A stretch of DNA of 64,000 nucleotides from Selaginella moellendorffii (lineage: Eukaryota > Streptophyta > Lycopodiopsida > Selaginellales > Selaginellaceae): the NCBI RefSeq assembly GCF_000143415.4, contig NW_003314319.1, forward strand, positions 958,365 to 1,022,364. Direction: 5' to 3'. The notes below the pieces were generated by a model. The model saw only the letters and a list, made by a program, of their open reading frames with translations, was not told the DNA's origin and ran no database searches. Positions 41,817-54,112 of the stretch are shown here, piece after piece. The translations under genes and the position numbers were made by a program. Numbering within the stretch: the first letter of the stretch is position 1; the number at the start of each line of letters is the position of its first letter.

Positions 41817-42138
41817 CTTTCACTCTAGCAGAGAAAAAAGCTCCAAACTTTTGTGTAACATAAACATTTGTAACACAGTGACCCCAAACTTTTTGATCTC
41901 TTCCAAGGGAAAAAGAAAAGAGGATCACAGGCCAGGCCTCCTCCATTCCGGAGCCACTTATGCGTTATATACAAAAGCCACAGCGAGCGTCTCTCTCTCT
42001 CGCCACTCCACAGGCTTCTTCTTCATTGTCATCAAGTTCCTTCCTCCATAAGTAACTTTGCGTTGATGGAATGCATCGATCGTCCAGACCGAGCGTTGCT
42101 TTCGCTTCTTCCAAACCAGTCTGGTCCATCCGGTCATA
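41817..42138. other. Convergent 3' region of SWI3B and URT1
   Basis: Only 3' flanks of the two convergent genes; no further gene is seen. Confidence 0.4.
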
Positions 42139-45100
42139 TCACCGGGTGTTCTCTGATGGGATGTAAGGCTCGAACAGCGTGGCCCAGGGATTGAAATCGA
42201 AGGCGACCACGTTTGCTGCTCGAGAGAATTCCGCACGGAGTGCCTTGATGCTGTGCTTGTCCACAACCCGGCCCAGATCGTGCGTCACTTCGAACGGGTC
42301 CTCTATGCAGATGAGGTGGCGTTCGTTGCCAATGCGTCGTGTCCACTCTTTCTCGTTCTTGCTGTAAACCAGAAAGAAAGACAAGATCACGAACTTCGTC
42401 TGAAGTTTTTACTGGTTTTACCTGAGATATCCTCCAGTTCGGACGGATATAACCGAGTGGTTGTAGTCGTGTTGGCAAGCCCAATAATCAAAAAATGCAG
42501 TCAGTAGTTCTCCCAAAGTTTCCTTGTTGTCGGCTCCAAAGTCACGCAGCGTCTCGACTTGATCGTAATACGCGCATCTGATGCTTCCCACTTTCACTTC
42601 ATACGTGGGTCGCATTTCCTGGCAAAAGCCACGCGGGAGTTTATAAACAAAAAAAACAGCAAGGAAAGGGCCATGCTTACCTGAAGACACGGGAGTATCG
42701 GCGGTCTCCTTTGCTGAAGAAAATGTATACACATCAACACATAGCTGGAAAACAGAACAGGAATAGCTTAATGCTGAATGACTCCCGCGAAAACAAATCA
42801 ATACGTACGCATAACTCGAGAGAGTTCCGCGATAAGTATCGTTTACTTGTCGTCTCTTAGCCCAGTGCTTCACCATGAAAGCTAGCTGTCTCAGGCGCAC
42901 GTCGATTTGAGCATAGTCGTGCAGTAACTTCGAGTTCACGACCGCCAGCGTGTTGTTCACACAGATGTCACAAGAGATGCCAGTTGCAGGCTCCGTAAAC
43001 TTCACTATCGGAACTCTAGCATGCGTCAGCGCCTGCAGAGATGAAAAGAACAGCGGATTAATAGCGCGAGAACAAAGACAAGCAAGAAACCGACCTGTAC
43101 GTTTAACATGGCATCTGACTCGAGGATAGTTGCCATTTGAACCACAAGTTCGATCTTGTTCGGTTCTTCTTCATCAACGGAGAGGCAAACATCGATGTCA
43201 CTGTTACAAACTCCAAACGCATTGACACACGATCCGAAAAGAAAGAGGCGTGTTCCCGGGAGCTCCCTCTCGAACAGGGACTCAAGCTTTGAGAAGAACT
43301 TCCTTCTCCGGACCTCTTCTTCCTCGGTCGGTATAAGTTCGTCGTAGAGGGAGAGAAGCTCACGCGTGAAATTCTGCAAATCCAGTCGGTAAAGAAGATC
43401 ACGTCTGTGCATGGGAATGACACGCCTGGACTCCCTGAAACGGTTCTCCTTTGGCTGTAAAGAGAGACAAATCAATGAAAAGGCTGCACAGAAAGCAAGC
43501 ACATACCTTAAAGAACTGCGGAGCTTTACCCTCTCGACGGTGACCGTCAATTTGTAGCTCCTCGAGATCTAATGAAGCCGTCACGTCTTCTTCTTCCAAA
43601 GCATCTAGATTATGGAGCCTCTGCTTAGACTCCTCAAAAGCTGCCCCAACTGAAGAGTTTTGCGTACTTCCCGATGGTAAACCTGGATGTTCAAGTTGGG
43701 AAGCCAACGAGCGTGCCTTTGGAAACTTGTAGTCTGGCTTCTTCTCCGCTGGAAATGCTGCCTTCGAGTCGGCCTGTTTTATTCTCCATTCCTGTTGATG
43801 TTTTCTCCTCGCCTTCGAGTGAGTCCCGTTTGAAGATTTAAACGACTCGTCCCTTGCATCAGAGACATCACAGGAGGTGATGTCACTTGGCTCAGCATCT
43901 CTCTGCCTCTCATTTACCGCAATCCACTGGCCAGCAGAACCCCGACCACCGCGTCTGGCGTCAGTGCGGCCGGTACCTCGGCGCCTTCCCGCACCTCGAA
44001 AGTCATCGCTTCCTGGCTCAAATTCTGCCTCTCCATTCGCGTATCTCCCACGATACTCCTGTAGTCTTCCGGATGCTGAGTTCGTCCTCGGCTTTTCATT
44101 CGCCTTAGAGTCGACATAGTCGTAGCCGTTCAAAGGCTGTCTCGAGGAGGCAGGCTCCGATCCTCTTCGCTTCAAAAGTGAGAAACCAGCCGCTCCACCT
44201 CCATCAACTTCTCCAGACGTCTCGTTCACTTCAGCACTCAAACTCCGGTGGCTAGCTGACGGTTTGAGTTCGCCTTCTCCGTCAAACAATGCGTGCCTCG
44301 ACGAGGGAGGAGCAGCCCACATACGTCCAAGGATGTCATTTGGACTCTCCGGTGGAGAAATGATTTGACGCCTCGGGGGTCCTATGGGGCCGTGAAGTGT
44401 AGATGGACTTCCTTTCTTCGATGGCTCTCCAGAGTCCCCACTGTCCGATGTAGCATCCAGCTTTGTCGAGGATGTGGGCTTCACACGACCAGGACCACCT
44501 TGTAACAACTGAAGAAGCTCGGAACCGTTGCCGTAGAACTGCTGCTTGTCATCCTTCACAGGTGTAACCGATCTTCTTGGCTGCTCCACGGCGCGTTTAG
44601 AGTCCGAGCTCTCTGCAGCACTCGGTCCAAAAACCGGGGAACCAAAGTGAAGGCCAGGACCAGGACGAACTTTAAGCTCCCCAGACGAATGTGGCGGATG
44701 AACCATATTCTCGGCAGCCTGGAAAGTCGGAGCATTTGGAAAAGGATACGGCACTGGCGGGTGGAACGGTCTCTCGACTGGAAGCGGAGCAAACGAGCGA
44801 AGAAATCCGTGGTCCGACGGAGTCAAGAACGGATCCGAAGGAAAAAGTGGGTCTTGGTGCTGCTGGAAGTGAGGTGACCACCCACCAAATCTTATTGCCG
44901 GGACGTAGAGTGGTCGTGGAGGAGGAACTTCTCCTCCTCCCCCTCCTCCAGATCCTCCAGGAGGAGCGAAGCTGTGGCTGGGACCGTGAGCTGCGACTGC
45001 TGGATCCTGTAGCTGCCAGGAATCGCTGCTACTGCTTCTCAGCTGCTCGTCGCCCCCACCGCTCTTGAGAAAATGGAGTAGCAAATCGCCGCTGGGAGAA

Positions 45101-45192
45101 GAAACGTCCAGGCCCAGTTCATCCTCGGACTGCGTAGTGGCAACCAAGGCGGACAAGTTTGGAGGACGAACTTGTGGCGGATTCCACGTCAT
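42139..45192 (-). CDS. URT1: UTP:RNA uridylyltransferase
   Basis: Six exons (45192-43507, 43454-43095, 43032-42809, 42744-42681, 42618-42422, 42361-42139) give 917 residues in one frame. A long disordered N-terminus (about 560 residues, Pro/Ser/Gly-rich) precedes a nucleotidyltransferase core: [20 protein letters not shown] with the metal-binding DxD, then [36 protein letters not shown] and PAP-associated motifs [19 protein letters not shown] and [13 protein letters not shown]. This matches plant URT1, which uridylates deadenylated mRNA and limits trimming. The N-terminus has an early [12 protein letters not shown] stretch that may be an interaction motif. HESO1 is the alternative, but the long leader favours URT1. 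Confidence 0.9.
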
Positions 45193-45731
45193 GGCTGACT
45201 TCCACGCTCCCAGTCAGAGAATCACCGCCCGCTACATGACTGATCGCCCCAGAAATCCCGAAACTCTCGAATGCGCCCCTATTTTCTAGCTGCCCCGGCC
45301 GCGGAGATGAGAGAAATCCACACGATCGCCTGCAAAGCCTCAGCGTTCAGCTCAATTTCCGAGAGATCCTATGCTTGCATGAATCTAGATCGGCTACTCC
45401 GGCTCTAGGCCAGCGAAATCGCGGCGCGGCGCCGGCGCTGGCGCTGCTGCTGCTTCTCGAGGCGATTCTAGTATGCATACCTGGCTCATCGCCGGCGCTG
45501 CCGGAATAAAACGTGCTTGCGACGCTATTGCCTGCTCCTCCCCTGTCCGCCATAGCCGCGAAGAAACCTAGAAATGCTTGTACCCTAGCCAAAGCTCCTA
45601 TATCCATAGCCTATGACACATTCATTCATTGAACTATCCGAAGAATATGCCACGCTATGCTATGATATTCCCATTTCTATGTATATTAACAAAACTTTGG
45701 TAAGTTAAACAATGCGCAGTGTTCTTTCTTC
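45193..45731. other. URT1 upstream region, possible small ORF
   Basis: A minus-strand ATG at 45553 opens MADRGGAGNSVASTFYSGSA and could be a first coding exon ending at a GT near 45482, but I find no partner exon. It may also be a leader uORF of URT1. Otherwise only the 3' flank of RAD5A. Confidence 0.3.
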
Positions 45732-48700
45732 TCATCTAAATAGCATCTTGAGTTCCTCGATTCGAGCGCTTCGTACCTCTTCGTCTGTAAGAGCTCCGGC
45801 GATCAATCGCTGCTTCCTCGCTTGGACCTGTTGCATTCTCTCCTCCACCGAGTCCTGTGAAACTCTCTCAGAATTTCAAGCGTTTCAGGAGGAAATGGAA
45901 ACTTACTTTGACGATGAATCGCTTAATCGATACGTTTTGAGTCTGGCCGATACGGTGGATTCTCATTATGGCTTGTTCTTCCACGGCAGGATTCCACCAA
46001 GGATCCTGGAAGGAGTGTCAATTCTGACGATGGCAAAACGAAACTATAGCGAACCATGAGAAAAGCGTTAGATGCGGCCGTCAGGTTGAGTCCCACGCCT
46101 CCTGCCTTGAGAGAAATGAGCATGACCTGTCGAGAGTAGAGTCAGTCCCTGTGTCGAGAGGCGAGCAATGAAAAGCTTACGGCCACGTCTGGAATATTGC
46201 TGAAGTCTTTCAGCACTTGTTCTCGCTTATGCTGCGACAATGTTCCGTCCAAGCGGACAAAACGGACGTTCTTCCTGGAAGTGCATTGTTAGAAACACGA
46301 ACAAAGCGAAAGCTCCAAAGGAAAGACGACCACGGGCTCGTACCGTTTCAATGGTATCTCTAGCAAGTCGAGAAACGCTGTCCACTGACTAAAAACAACG
46401 CTTTTCGACTCACGCAACGTTTCCAGCTGCTGCAGAAGGGCCTCGACTTTGGATGACTCCTTCCACTGTTCCTCGACATTTACTCGGAACCGGTTACTCG
46501 TAGGTACAGTTATAAGTTCCTGTTTAGTACAAGAACGCCTGCATGACAGCCATGGATAAAGAAGGAGAGCTTGCGGAAAGAAAGAAAAAACTTACCTGCA
46601 TATCGGACAGGGACCTCCGGCGCTAGTACGCCAGCTATTAAATAGGCACTCACGGCACATTTGGTGAGCACATGGTGTAAGAACTGCGTCCTCTGGCATT
46701 TCCAAGCAAATTGGACATTCAGCAGTGTCCCCTTTACGAATATCATCAACCACTTCTTTCACATAAGCCGTTGAAGGGACCAGGGAGGAATTCTTGTCCA
46801 AGAAACGTCTAGCCAACTTTCCAAGGTCCGCGTAGTCTTCAGTGTCGCCACGGCTGCGCAACGAAGAAAACTTCAGAAAGTGTGTACAGAAGACGACGCA
46901 TTGTCTACCTCAGAACAAGAAAAGGATGATCACAAGCTTGCCGTAATCGAAGTAGGAGTTCGAGTATTGACGCATAGTTATGAAGAACTTTACCTTCTTG
47001 AACAAACTGATCGAATTTTACCTGATCACATAAAGAAAAAGGTGTTCAGCAATGAAAGAAAAATAGATGAGTTTTTCTTCCTGCCTTGGATCTGTGGTAA
47101 AGGGCATCATAAAAATCACGCTCAGACTCGGATAGGTTGCATTCAATAACTTCACATTGAGCTGGTGGGAGCACCAGAATTGGCCTGTGAATTCAACTCA
47201 TGAGTGAATACAAGACAATGCACGGTGGGAAAACAAAATGTCTACCTTCCTTCTTTGTCAGTTGAATCTTTTGTTCTCCGAAGCATTAAAGGCTTCAAAA
47301 TAGCCTGCAGAAGCTTCAATCCGCGCTCATCCCCCTCTTCGTAAGGCTTCTGAATTAGCTTATACCACCTGAAAAGATTACATGTTTCAGAAACATTATA
47401 GAAACTGTGAAGGGCTGATACCATCCCCAGTTGCACCACGGTTCAACCCGGAGAAAATGGAAAAGACTGTACATATCCTCGAGCTTGTTCTGCATTAGAA
47501 AAAAAACTGCTAGTTAGCTAAAACATATAGAAAAGGTTCTTACTTGCACAGGAGTTCCAGTCAGGCACAATCTGCGGTCTGCCACAAGCTTGAAAACAGC
47601 CTGAGCAACGCGAGACTTATTTGCCTTGATAGAATGAGCCTCGTCTAATACAACTCTAAACCAATTCACGTTATGGATTGGTCCGTCGTCTCCGCTCTAC
47701 AAAACACCGTGAGTGAGAAATTCTGCTTTGAATTACTAACTTACATTGTTGCATTCCGACTGAACAACGCCATAGGTGGTCAGGACAACATCGTGCTTAG
47801 AGAGAGTTTTGGAATCTCTTGATCTATCAGGTCCATAATAAGCATAAACAGAGAAAGTGCCAGAAGATACGTGCGTTTCAAGCTCTGACTGCAAGCACAG
47901 GTTTAAAAAATTCAAATACACATCAATGAAAAAACACATACCCGCCATTGACTAAGCAAAGTCATGGGACAGATTATAAGAGTGCCACCCTCCTTTGGAT
48001 CACTTGAACTTTTAAAAGACTTCGTTTTTGCCACTGTTGGCTGCACCTGAGAGGTATTACATCCTTTGCGGCGATTGCAGAGCAAAAGAGATATTGTCAT
48101 GACCGTTTTACCAAGCCCCATAGCATCAGCGAGAATCTGATTTGATAGAAACATAAGATACCGATTAGCAGATTTGACGAGCAAAATACCCCTCCTCTTG
48201 AAGCCTGGAGTGCGCTAGGAAAGTCCAGTGTTGCCTCGCCAGAAAAAGAATTCACGTAAAAAGAAGAGGCTCGCCTGCAAAAGGGATGACTAACCAGCAT
48301 GACACGAAGTTGAATCATACCTATCCGCAATACGGTATTCAGACCAGCAAGGATGAAGAGCTTTAGCAGCGTCTTCCTGAGTGACACCATCTTCCAGTTG
48401 AGACATCCAAAACAAAGCTTGCTTTTGGTAAGGCCTCAGCTTGCATTCTAGACCTTCAGGTTCCTCCATTTCCTGGTGTGTCGAATGTTGAGTCATGGAA
48501 AATATGACAATAAACATATGCGTACCTCCAGTTCGCGACTGTCACTGGTGCCAACCACATGATCGACCTCCGAATCGGGCATATCTTCAGTATCCTTCTG
48601 CTCGACTTTTGAACGCTTTGAAGGTGGCCCTTCCTGTTTAAAAAAAAAAGTCGCAGATTGTCTCACACATGATCAGGCTCTTTCATAAAACTACCTCTGG

Positions 48701-50363
48701 ACGTCGACAAGTGTAGACATTTAAATCTTCTGGCGTAAACTGGGCCTGGACAGCAAACTATGTTATAAACAAAGGCCAAAACAACACGATGTTGTACCTT
48801 TCTAAGAGGAGTCATCTTTAAAAGCTCCATCAACGACGGAAGAGGGCGAAAAGTTGTCTCTTCAATCGATACTGTTCTCTTGTATTTCACAAATAACGAC
48901 TTATTGATGTAAACTCTGCAAACACATCATGTAGGGATACACAAACTTCTCCAGGAAATTAAGAACATTTTACCTCAAATCGAGAACTATGCTGCTCATA
49001 AGAGAGAGTGCCTCTGGTGCCATTTTGCACCTCCCCAGTATGTTTACTTTATTCGAGCGAACCAAAGGTATTAGACACTTGGCCCAGTCAGCTGGAAGCC
49101 GTCCTATCTGTGTGCAAATAGTTAGAATCAAAATAAATAACGAGTGAAACGTACCTCTCCTGAAGTTTTTGTTGAGAACCTTACAATGTCGGAGCTTGCT
49201 TTCTGCCGAGCCCAAGGCTTCTTGTGTTCGAAGGACTTCTTCTTACTTTCAGCTGCAGGCTTGGGAAAGTTGAAGGACACGAAATCACCAACACCAATTC
49301 GGGATCCTCTGGAAGTCGAGTAACCGGCAACTTCTGTCTCTTCGAGGAGCCACCACCTCTCTGCATCTAAAACAACCGAGTGCTTTTCTGTACAACTGGC
49401 TAATGGAGAGGTTAATGGAGCAACCTTAGCTCCAGACGAATAGGCAGCTTTACCATCTTCTGGAGTTTCGACTTTCACAGAACCCGGTTCCATCTTCAGC
49501 GAGACATTTGGAGCTTCGACTTTAGCAGAATCCAAACCAGTCTCCATCTTCACTGAGCCATTTGGAGCTTCGACTTTCGCAGAATCGAAACCAGTCTCCA
49601 TCTTCACCGAGCCATCTACATCACAACGAGCTTCGACCTTCACCGAAAAATCCGAAGCTTCAGCTCTCACGGAATGACAACCAGCGTCCACTGTATCTAG
49701 CTTCATCGCGAGCTTTCGGGAATCCAAGCTACAATCTCCGATCGAAAGCCCTGCTAAGGCGCTAGAAACAGACTCGCCATCTCCCCTGGCAGCCTCACCG
49801 GAGCTCTCGACCGCCTTGGCATCTGTTTCCTTCACCTCGGCATTCTTTGCTCCTTCAGTCTTTCTCTTTTTGGTCCCTCCTCCAACCTTACCATCGTTGG
49901 CTTCACTATCTACTTCGTTGGCTCCATTTTCTACTCCCGAATCATCTAAGTTTCCTGTTCCGCTATCAGTGCTCACCTCGGTACTCATTGTTGTCCTACC
50001 AGCCTCAGCTTTTGCGGGAGTTCTTGGCGATCCACTGGAAGGTTTTGCCGCAGAGTTCGTTGTCACGGTAGAGCTCCCTGTTATCGACGATTTCCCAACG
50101 CTGGGGCTCCTCGCCTTGGCACTGTTTGTCGAAGAAACCGCACCCTGCTTCTTCCTATTTCTAAAACCCGGAGTCTCAAGCACAATGTGCGCGGCCATTT
50201 GGAGATCGTTCCTCGACAAGTGTAGCGCGTGAACGAGATCCATGTCGCACACATCGCTGCCAAGGACATCCCGGAGAGCGCGAAAACTTTCGTTGTCAAT
50301 GCGACTTCCTGGCGGAGAAGGCCCAGAAATTCCCATTACCTTGTCCAGCTCCAAGAACTCCAA
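45732..50363 (-). CDS. RAD5A: RAD5A-type SNF2 helicase with HIRAN and RING domains
   Basis: About 20 exons; first exon 50363-49155, last stop at 45732-45734. Domains: N-terminal UBA-like [20 protein letters not shown]; acidic/Ser-rich linker with tandem units; HIRAN domain starting [20 protein letters not shown] and [15 protein letters not shown]2 ATPase with Walker [17 protein letters not shown] and DEAH box [14 protein letters not shown] finger [20 protein letters not shown] between the two ATPase lobes; and helicase C motifs [14 protein letters not shown] and MRIHRIGQT. This layout is diagnostic of RAD5/HLTF. The protein promotes error-free post-replicative repair and fork regression, and ubiquitinates PCNA. 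Complete as far as can be read. Confidence 0.93.
49440..49610 (-). repeat. Coding tandem repeat inside RAD5A
   Basis: About three units of ~54 bp code for [18 protein letters not shown]-like segments, the second nearly identical and the third diverged to [13 protein letters not shown]. It lies between the UBA-like region and HIRAN in a disordered acidic linker. K-x-E spacing is regular (VKMET, AKVEA). Confidence 0.75.
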
Positions 50364-50446
50364 GAATGCCGATCAAGGCTACCCCAGCGCCGTCTCCCGG
50401 GCGACCGCAGCGATCGCGCGGGCAATAGATAACCTACAAATCCCCT

Positions 50447-50462
50447 CCAAGAACCCTAAAAT
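50447..50462 (-). promoter_or_regulatory. 5'-leader ATTTTAGGGTTCTTGG motif
   Basis: Exact copy, on the minus strand, of the 16-mer before LIG4. It lies 83 nt upstream of the RAD5A ATG at 50363. Confidence 0.5.
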
Positions 50463-50507
50463 GGAGTAAAGACCACATAGCGCGGGAAATTCCTCGCGGG
50501 AAAAAAT

Positions 50508-52145
50508 CTATTCAATGGACGCTAGACAAGAGCCTAGAACATAGGCCGCGCCATTCGCGGGCTCCAGGGACACCGCCTTGTTCCCCGCTCGAGCCCCAAT
50601 CGATCCACTGCGGTGCGCCACGGACGATCCCAGCAACGACCTCCACGCCACGACATCGATAGGATTTGCGAGCAGCATTTCCTCGGCTAGCTTCAATCCT
50701 GCCCCACTCTTCCCGAGCGCATCGATCACGGCACTGTAGTGCTCCACTCGAGCCGCCAGGGCGTAATCGCTGCCCATCGAGCGCAGCCACTGGCAGGTCC
50801 TCTCGACGCTTCCGGATCTCGCGCACACACTGAGGATGCTCGTGAAAGATCCCTCATCCACGATGAATCCCTCGGCACTCATCGCCCAGAGGAGCTCCAC
50901 AGACTCCCCGAATCGCCCATTCGAGGCGAATCCATCAAGCATCGCGTTCCAGGACACGCTGTTCCTCTCGGGCATCCGATCGAAGAGCCCCTTCGCTCGC
51001 GAGATCTCGCCATTCTTTGCGAATCCATCCGCGAGGCTCGTCCAGGAGATCACGTCCGGGGCGGGGATGGAATCAAACACATCCTTCGCGACACCCAGTT
51101 GCCCATCCCGGGCAAGCGTGGTAACAATCGCGTTCCAAGACGCGACTGGCGGATCGCGGATGGAATGAAAGATCTGCAAGGCGTCGGTGACAAGAGATTT
51201 CTCCGCAAACGCGCCCAGCATCGCGGTGCACGACACAGCGTCCAGCTCCGGCATACCATCAAAGATCACTTTAGCGTGCTCGAGTAGCCCCTTATTCCCG
51301 TACGCCTGGATCATCACCGTACAGGAAACGATACTCCTCTCGGGCATATTCTCAAACACCCGCGTCGCATCTTCCAGATGCCCGTTATAGGCATATGCGT
51401 GTAAAAGCCCGGCCCACGACACAAGGTTCCTGTACGGCATTTGGTCAAATAGGTGCTTTGCTTGCGAGAGATTGTCTTCCCTTACAAATAATATGATCAT
51501 TGTGTTTCTTGCAAACACGTCTTGCTGAGGCATCTCTTTAAAGCAGAGTTTTGCTTCTTCAAAATGACCTCCACGGGCAAGTGCTGCAAGAAGAGTGTTC
51601 CACGAGATTGCATCCCGGTCTGGCATTTCCGCAAAGATGCTCTTCGCAAGCTCAATCTTTCCGATATCCACAAACCCCTTGATAATGATGTTCCACGAGA
51701 AGAGATCTCTCTCAGTCATCAAATCAAACACGTTCTTGGCCTGATCCATATACCCGCTTTGGGCATACGCTGAGAGCATCGTATTCCACGAGACCGTATC
51801 CCTCTTGGGCATCGTCTCAAACACCGCTTTCGCCGCGTGAATATCTTGATTGGCCACATACGCTCCCAGCAAGATGTTCCACGAGAATTGATTGGGTTTT
51901 TCCAAGCCATCGAAGATCCCGGAAGCGCCTCGCAGGTTCCCACAATCTCCATACTTTTGGATGATGAGATTGGCGAGGTAGCGATCGCGGCAGTGCGCAC
52001 TGCGACTCAGTCTGGCTCTTATCTCGTCAAGATCGCTGGAGTTTCGGCAAGAACGTATGAATCCCGCAAAGGCCTGGATGGAAGAGCAGGAGTCCATAAA
52101 CTGGAAAGTTCCATAGAAACCAGAAACAACAAAACCACAAACCAA
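50508..52145 (-). CDS. Pentatricopeptide repeat (PPR) protein, S-repeat rich
   Basis: One exon, up to 545 residues; the better start is probably the ATG at 52097 (MDSCSSIQAFAGFIRSC), since the first 16 residues of the longer form are unlike PPRs. About 13 repeats with the DxxSWN turn: NQFSWNILLGAYVANQDIHA, RDTVSWNTMLSAYAQSGYMD, NLVSWAGLLHAYAYNGHLED and ERNSVSWNAMLDGFASNG. Ends with an E-like YALAARVEHYSAVIDALGKS and VVAWRSLLGSSVAHRSG, no DYW domain. Expected organellar RNA-binding. Its 5' end faces EH2 (divergent, about 200 bp), and a ~100-bp piece of its 5' end is repeated at 55.4 kb. Confidence 0.88.
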   Translation of the reverse strand: MVCGFVVSGFYGTFQFMDSCSSIQAFAGFIRSCRNSSDLDEIRARLSRSAHCRDRYLANLIIQKYGDCGNLRGASGIFDGLEKPNQFSWNILLGAYVANQDIHAAKAVFETMPKRDTVSWNTMLSAYAQSGYMDQAKNVFDLMTERDLFSWNIIIKGFVDIGKIELAKSIFAEMPDRDAISWNTLLAALARGGHFEEAKLCFKEMPQQDVFARNTMIILFVREDNLSQAKHLFDQMPYRNLVSWAGLLHAYAYNGHLEDATRVFENMPERSIVSCTVMIQAYGNKGLLEHAKVIFDGMPELDAVSCTAMLGAFAEKSLVTDALQIFHSIRDPPVASWNAIVTTLARDGQLGVAKDVFDSIPAPDVISWTSLADGFAKNGEISRAKGLFDRMPERNSVSWNAMLDGFASNGRFGESVELLWAMSAEGFIVDEGSFTSILSVCARSGSVERTCQWLRSMGSDYALAARVEHYSAVIDALGKSGAGLKLAEEMLLANPIDVVAWRSLLGSSVAHRSGSIGARAGNKAVSLEPANGAAYVLGSCLASIE

Positions 52146-52303
52146 GAAGAACCAGTGGTACTATCTGGACATAGAAAAGAAAGGATTGTTCCTTTGTTCC
52201 AGAGAGTTTGAATGTAAGTTGGTCATGGCCGGTTTTTTATAAGATCTTGTTTTGACTTGGAGAGGAATCTTAGAGCAAAGAATTCTTGCATTCTCCACGG
52301 GCT

Positions 52304-53488
52304 ATGGCGGAAGGGGCAACGCACCGCATGATCGACACAAATGGCATCAAGATGCATATAGCAGAGATGGGATCAGGTAAGGCAATCACAAAAACGCAGA
52401 GAATGAAGGAAAAAAAGATGATTTTGCGACGATGATCGACCAGGAGGGCCGACTGTGGTGCTGCTCCATGGCTTCCCCGAGACGTGGTATACATGGAGGT
52501 TCCAACTCAAGGCGCTGGCGGACGCTGGTTTCCACGCCGTTGCTCCAGACTTGCGAGGCTTTGGTCTCACCGAGTGTCCCAGGGATTCATACGGCAACTT
52601 CAAGCTCACGCCTCTGGATCTCGTGGGAGATATCGTGGGTCTCATCTATGCTCTCGGAGGAGACCCGGTACGTGATGATTTTCTAGCATCTTAGTTTTCC
52701 AAATCCTCCCTCGATCGCAGGTGTTCGTCGTGGGTCATGACATTGGAACATCCACAGGATGGAACTTGTGTCGCATGAGGCCGGATCTCGTGAGAGCTTA
52801 TGCTTCGCTTGGAGGTCCTTTCGTGCGAGCCGGAGGAGCTCCAACTTTTGGACTTCCCCAGGAAGGAGGATTCTACGTGAATCGCTTTGGTGTACGTCTG
52901 TGAATCACTTTTGTTCACAGCTCTAGAAAATTCTTTCCAGGTACCTGGGAGAGCCGAGAAAGACTTCGCTCGATTTGACACGGCCACCGTGCTCAAGAAC
53001 ATCTACACGCTCTTTTGCCGGTCCGAGCTCCAGATCGCCGGGCCCGACGAGGAGATAATGGACTTGGTCACCACCTCGGACCCCATCCCGAGCTGGCTCA
53101 CCGAAGAGTTCATCAAAGTCCAGTCCGAGCTCTACGACAAGTCCGGCTTCGAAGGCCCGCTGCGCTTCACGTATCGCGACCGCATGAGGTTTGCAACTAG
53201 GAAATCTATCCCTTTGCTGGATCGAGTTTGTTGGATTTTTGGCGCAGGAAGTTTGAGCTCATGGCTCCCTGGATCAACATACCAGTGACGAGCCGCTGCC
53301 TCTACATCACCGGCAAAGATGACTATGTGCGCAAGTTTCCGGGGCTGGACGAGTACGTGACCGGTGGTGGAATGAAGCGAGACGTCCCCAACCTCGTCGA
53401 CGTTGCTATTGTTCCCGGTGGCCATTTTGTGGAGGAAGACTCACCTAAGGAAGTGAACTCGTTGCTCATACGCTTCTTCAAAGAGTAA
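52304..53488 (+). CDS. Soluble epoxide hydrolase, copy 2
   Basis: Five exons (52304-52376, 52444-52667, 52721-52891, 52941-53188, 53248-53488) give 318 residues. Same fold and exon structure as EH1: HGFPETWYTWR, VGHDIG with nucleophile Asp106, and GGHF near the end. It is six residues longer than EH1 in exon 3 (an RAGGAPTFG stretch in the cap entrance). All catalytic residues are present, so it should be active on lipid epoxides. It is on the plus strand, opposite EH1 and EH3. Confidence 0.92.
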
Positions 53489-54112
53489 AGCATTCCCATT
53501 GCCTGGAAAATGAGAAATACTTATTTTTAAATGAAAAATTCAATAAAAATGTATTATATATATTACTCTTCAGTTTCACTGTCTAGATCTTCTAGCCAAG
53601 CCAAGACACGTTCTTTGAGGCACCCAAGCCGCGTTGACCAACTTCTTTAATGAAGCCAACTTGGTAGTCAGGTACGTGAAAGTCACATCCAATCATCCAA
53701 CTCTTCATACCCTCCACCAAGTTCTTGCAGCCGTGGAGACAGAAACATATGTTCCTAGGAAGCGTGCCCTGCGTTTTGTTCGGCTTGCGGGGTTTGAAAC
53801 TCCACTGACTTCTTAGCATCAAGATAGATTGGACAACATCTCTGTGTTTGAATCCTTGTTTCTGCATACGAGCTTCCATTCTTACGGCATTCTCGATAGT
53901 CTTCAGAAAAACGAAACTTAGAACTAAACCACGAAAAGAGAGAGAGAGACCTCTCATAACTCAGATCTCCAACAAGGAGATCTTTATTTACCCCTCGTTC
54001 TGCCGGCTCTACAATGAGAGCATGCTGCTCAGGTCAGTAGCAGCGTGGTATCGTACGAGGCTGAGTCGCAATGTATATCAACTCCTCTTTTATTACTTCC
54101 GGCGATCATGCT
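53489..54112. other. Spacer between EH2 and EH3 with gene debris
   Basis: Holds the EH2 3' flank, an unrecognised minus-strand stretch (53957-53592) and the KPHMT fragment listed separately. No intact gene. Confidence 0.45.
53860..54060 (-). pseudogene. Decayed fragment of the KPHMT (PanB) gene
   Basis: On the minus strand the segment matches exons 2-3 and the intron between them of KPHMT at 22.6-22.8 kb: blocks for ENAVRM, the LVGDL region and DTTLP-like end keep order and spacing, with many substitutions and frame breaks. It sits just downstream of EH3, as KPHMT sits just downstream of EH1. It marks a duplicated KPHMT-EH block. Confidence 0.65.
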
